Positions 63,239 to 64,000 of a stretch of DNA of 64,000 nt are shown piece after piece. The stretch comes from Bradyrhizobium sp. CB1015 (GTDB lineage: Bacteria > Pseudomonadota > Alphaproteobacteria > Rhizobiales > Xanthobacteraceae). Both the position numbers and the translations under genes were made by a program. Within the stretch, counting starts at the first letter, position 1. Each line of letters starts with the position of its first letter. The notes below the pieces were generated by a model. It saw only the letters and a list, made by a program, of their open reading frames with translations. It did no database searches and was not told the origin of the DNA. The DNA lies in NCBI RefSeq assembly GCF_025200925.1, contig NZ_CP104174.1, forward strand, positions 8,136,001-8,200,000, read 5' to 3'.

Positions 63239-63266
63239 CACGCTCTCAAGCTGATCTCTAAGTTGT

Positions 63267-63315
63267 GAGCATGATCTTTTCGGAAAACCGCTTCGCACTT
63301 TTCCGGATCATGCTC
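63267..63315. repeat. Palindrome, family 6, copy 2 (half element)
   Basis: GAGCATGATC at 63267 and GATCATGCTC ending at 63315 with inner CGGAAAA/TTTTCCG arms. It equals the right half of 43482-43583. Its last base is the first base of the stop triplet of the ABC ATPase gene. Confidence 0.88.
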
Positions 63316-64000
63316 TAGTGCACTGGCAACGGCGGATGCGGGATCGCCGTCAGCAGCTCCTTGGTGTAGTCGTCCTTGGGATCGCTGAGCACCTGCTCGG
63401 AAGAGCCCTCCTCGACGATCCGTCCGGTCCGCATCACAATGACACGATCGCACAACAAGCGCACCACATTCAAATCATGCGAGACGAACAGATAGCTCAT
63501 ACCTAGCCGCGCCTTGAGGTCCTGCAGCAGATTGAGGACGACGGCCTGCACGGAGACGTCCAGCGCCGCGGTCGGCTCGTCCAGGATGACGAGCTTGGGA
63601 TGAAGGGCGATCGCCCGGGCGATGCCGACACGGGCCTTCTGGCCGCCCGACAATTGGTGCGGGAAACGGTCGAGCAGATTGTGGGGCAGGCCGACCATGG
63701 TGGCCAGTTCCTCGCAGCGGGCGCGCAGCGCATCGCGTCCCCGGATGTCGCCAAGCTGCATGATCGGGTCGGCGATGGCGCGGGCGGCGGTGAAGCGCGG
63801 ATTGAGGCTGTCGGTGGGGTCCTGGAACACCATCTGGATGCGGCTGCGCTGCGGCAACCGGGCGAAGGCGGCAGGCGCGATGCCCGAGATGTCCTCGCCG
63901 TCGAACTGGATCAGGCCGGAGGTCTGGTCGAGGAGACGCATCACCATCATCGACGTGGTCGACTTGCCGCAGCCGGACTCGCCGACGAGGCCGACGCTCT
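63315..64000 (-). CDS. Peptide/nickel-type ABC transporter ATP-binding protein (partial)
   Basis: The C-terminal 228 residues of a DppF/OppF-type ATPase; the frame is open to the window edge, so the start is missing. Walker A G-E-S-G-C-G-K-S-T is just inside the edge, the signature is L-S-G-G-Q-K-A-R-V, and Walker B L-V-I-L-D-E-P-T-A-A-L-D-V. It is upstream of atzG on the same strand, so the transporter probably imports the amide compound used by AtzEG-AtzH-AtzF. Confidence 0.92.
   Translation of the reverse strand, partial: SVGLVGESGCGKSTTSMMVMRLLDQTSGLIQFDGEDISGIAPAAFARLPQRSRIQMVFQDPTDSLNPRFTAARAIADPIMQLGDIRGRDALRARCEELATMVGLPHNLLDRFPHQLSGGQKARVGIARAIALHPKLVILDEPTAALDVSVQAVVLNLLQDLKARLGMSYLFVSHDLNVVRLLCDRVIVMRTGRIVEEGSSEQVLSDPKDDYTKELLTAIPHPPLPVH

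Overview
The window is high-GC alphaproteobacterial chromosome, most probably Bradyrhizobium or a close relative. The evidence is a GcrA cell-cycle regulator, a phoR-pstSCAB-phoU-phoB cluster with an alphaproteobacterial Pho box, a BjaI/BjaR-type quorum-sensing pair, aerobic box-pathway benzoate genes, a CYP199A-type P450, several branched-chain-amino-acid-type (Liv) ABC transporters, and long palindromic intergenic repeats like those I know from Bradyrhizobium. I saw no rRNA, tRNA, phage, transposase or CRISPR.

Positions 1-16.6 kb are mostly housekeeping. hslO, argF-argD and gcrA come first. The complete phosphate module follows on the minus strand: phoR, pstS with a Pho box and its own promoter region, pstC, pstA, pstB, phoU, phoB. 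Then come a flippase-like membrane protein, an OmpA/BON envelope protein with a small membrane partner, a polysaccharide deacetylase and a short-chain dehydrogenase.

Positions 16.7-31.3 kb are largely aromatic catabolism. A benzoate module (benzoate-CoA ligase, alpha/beta hydrolase, boxC, boxB) lies on the minus strand, with a divergent BoxR-type regulator. TGCA repeats upstream of boxC are a candidate BoxR operator. boxA is absent. A truncated haemoglobin, an AraC/VOC pair, a PRC-barrel protein, and an IclR regulator divergent from a Rieske oxygenase follow, then a glutamine-synthetase-like ligase.

Positions 31.3-47.3 kb hold a livHMGF operon without a binding protein, the bjaR-bjaI quorum-sensing pair with a lux-box-like palindrome and a tightly coupled small gene, and a cluster that looks dedicated to quinate/shikimate use: LysR regulator, AroE-like dehydrogenase, a complete Liv-type transporter, a Gfo/Idh/MocA oxidoreductase and a QsuB/QuiC-type 3-dehydroshikimate dehydratase.

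Positions 47.5-58.4 kb carry two binding proteins without permeases, an NDH-2-like oxidoreductase, a tannase/feruloyl esterase, a [2Fe-2S] ferredoxin and CYP199A-type P450 pair, a feruloyl-CoA synthetase, and two MarR regulators. Together they suggest release, demethylation and CoA activation of plant phenolics that could feed the protocatechuate and box routes.

Positions 58.5-64 kb are a nitrogen-salvage module: allophanate hydrolase (atzF) behind a consensus sigma-54 promoter, and a convergent gntR-atzH-atzE-atzG group next to an ABC transporter ATPase cut by the window edge.

At least eleven families of long intergenic hairpins punctuate the window, five of them present twice, and one element is nested inside another.
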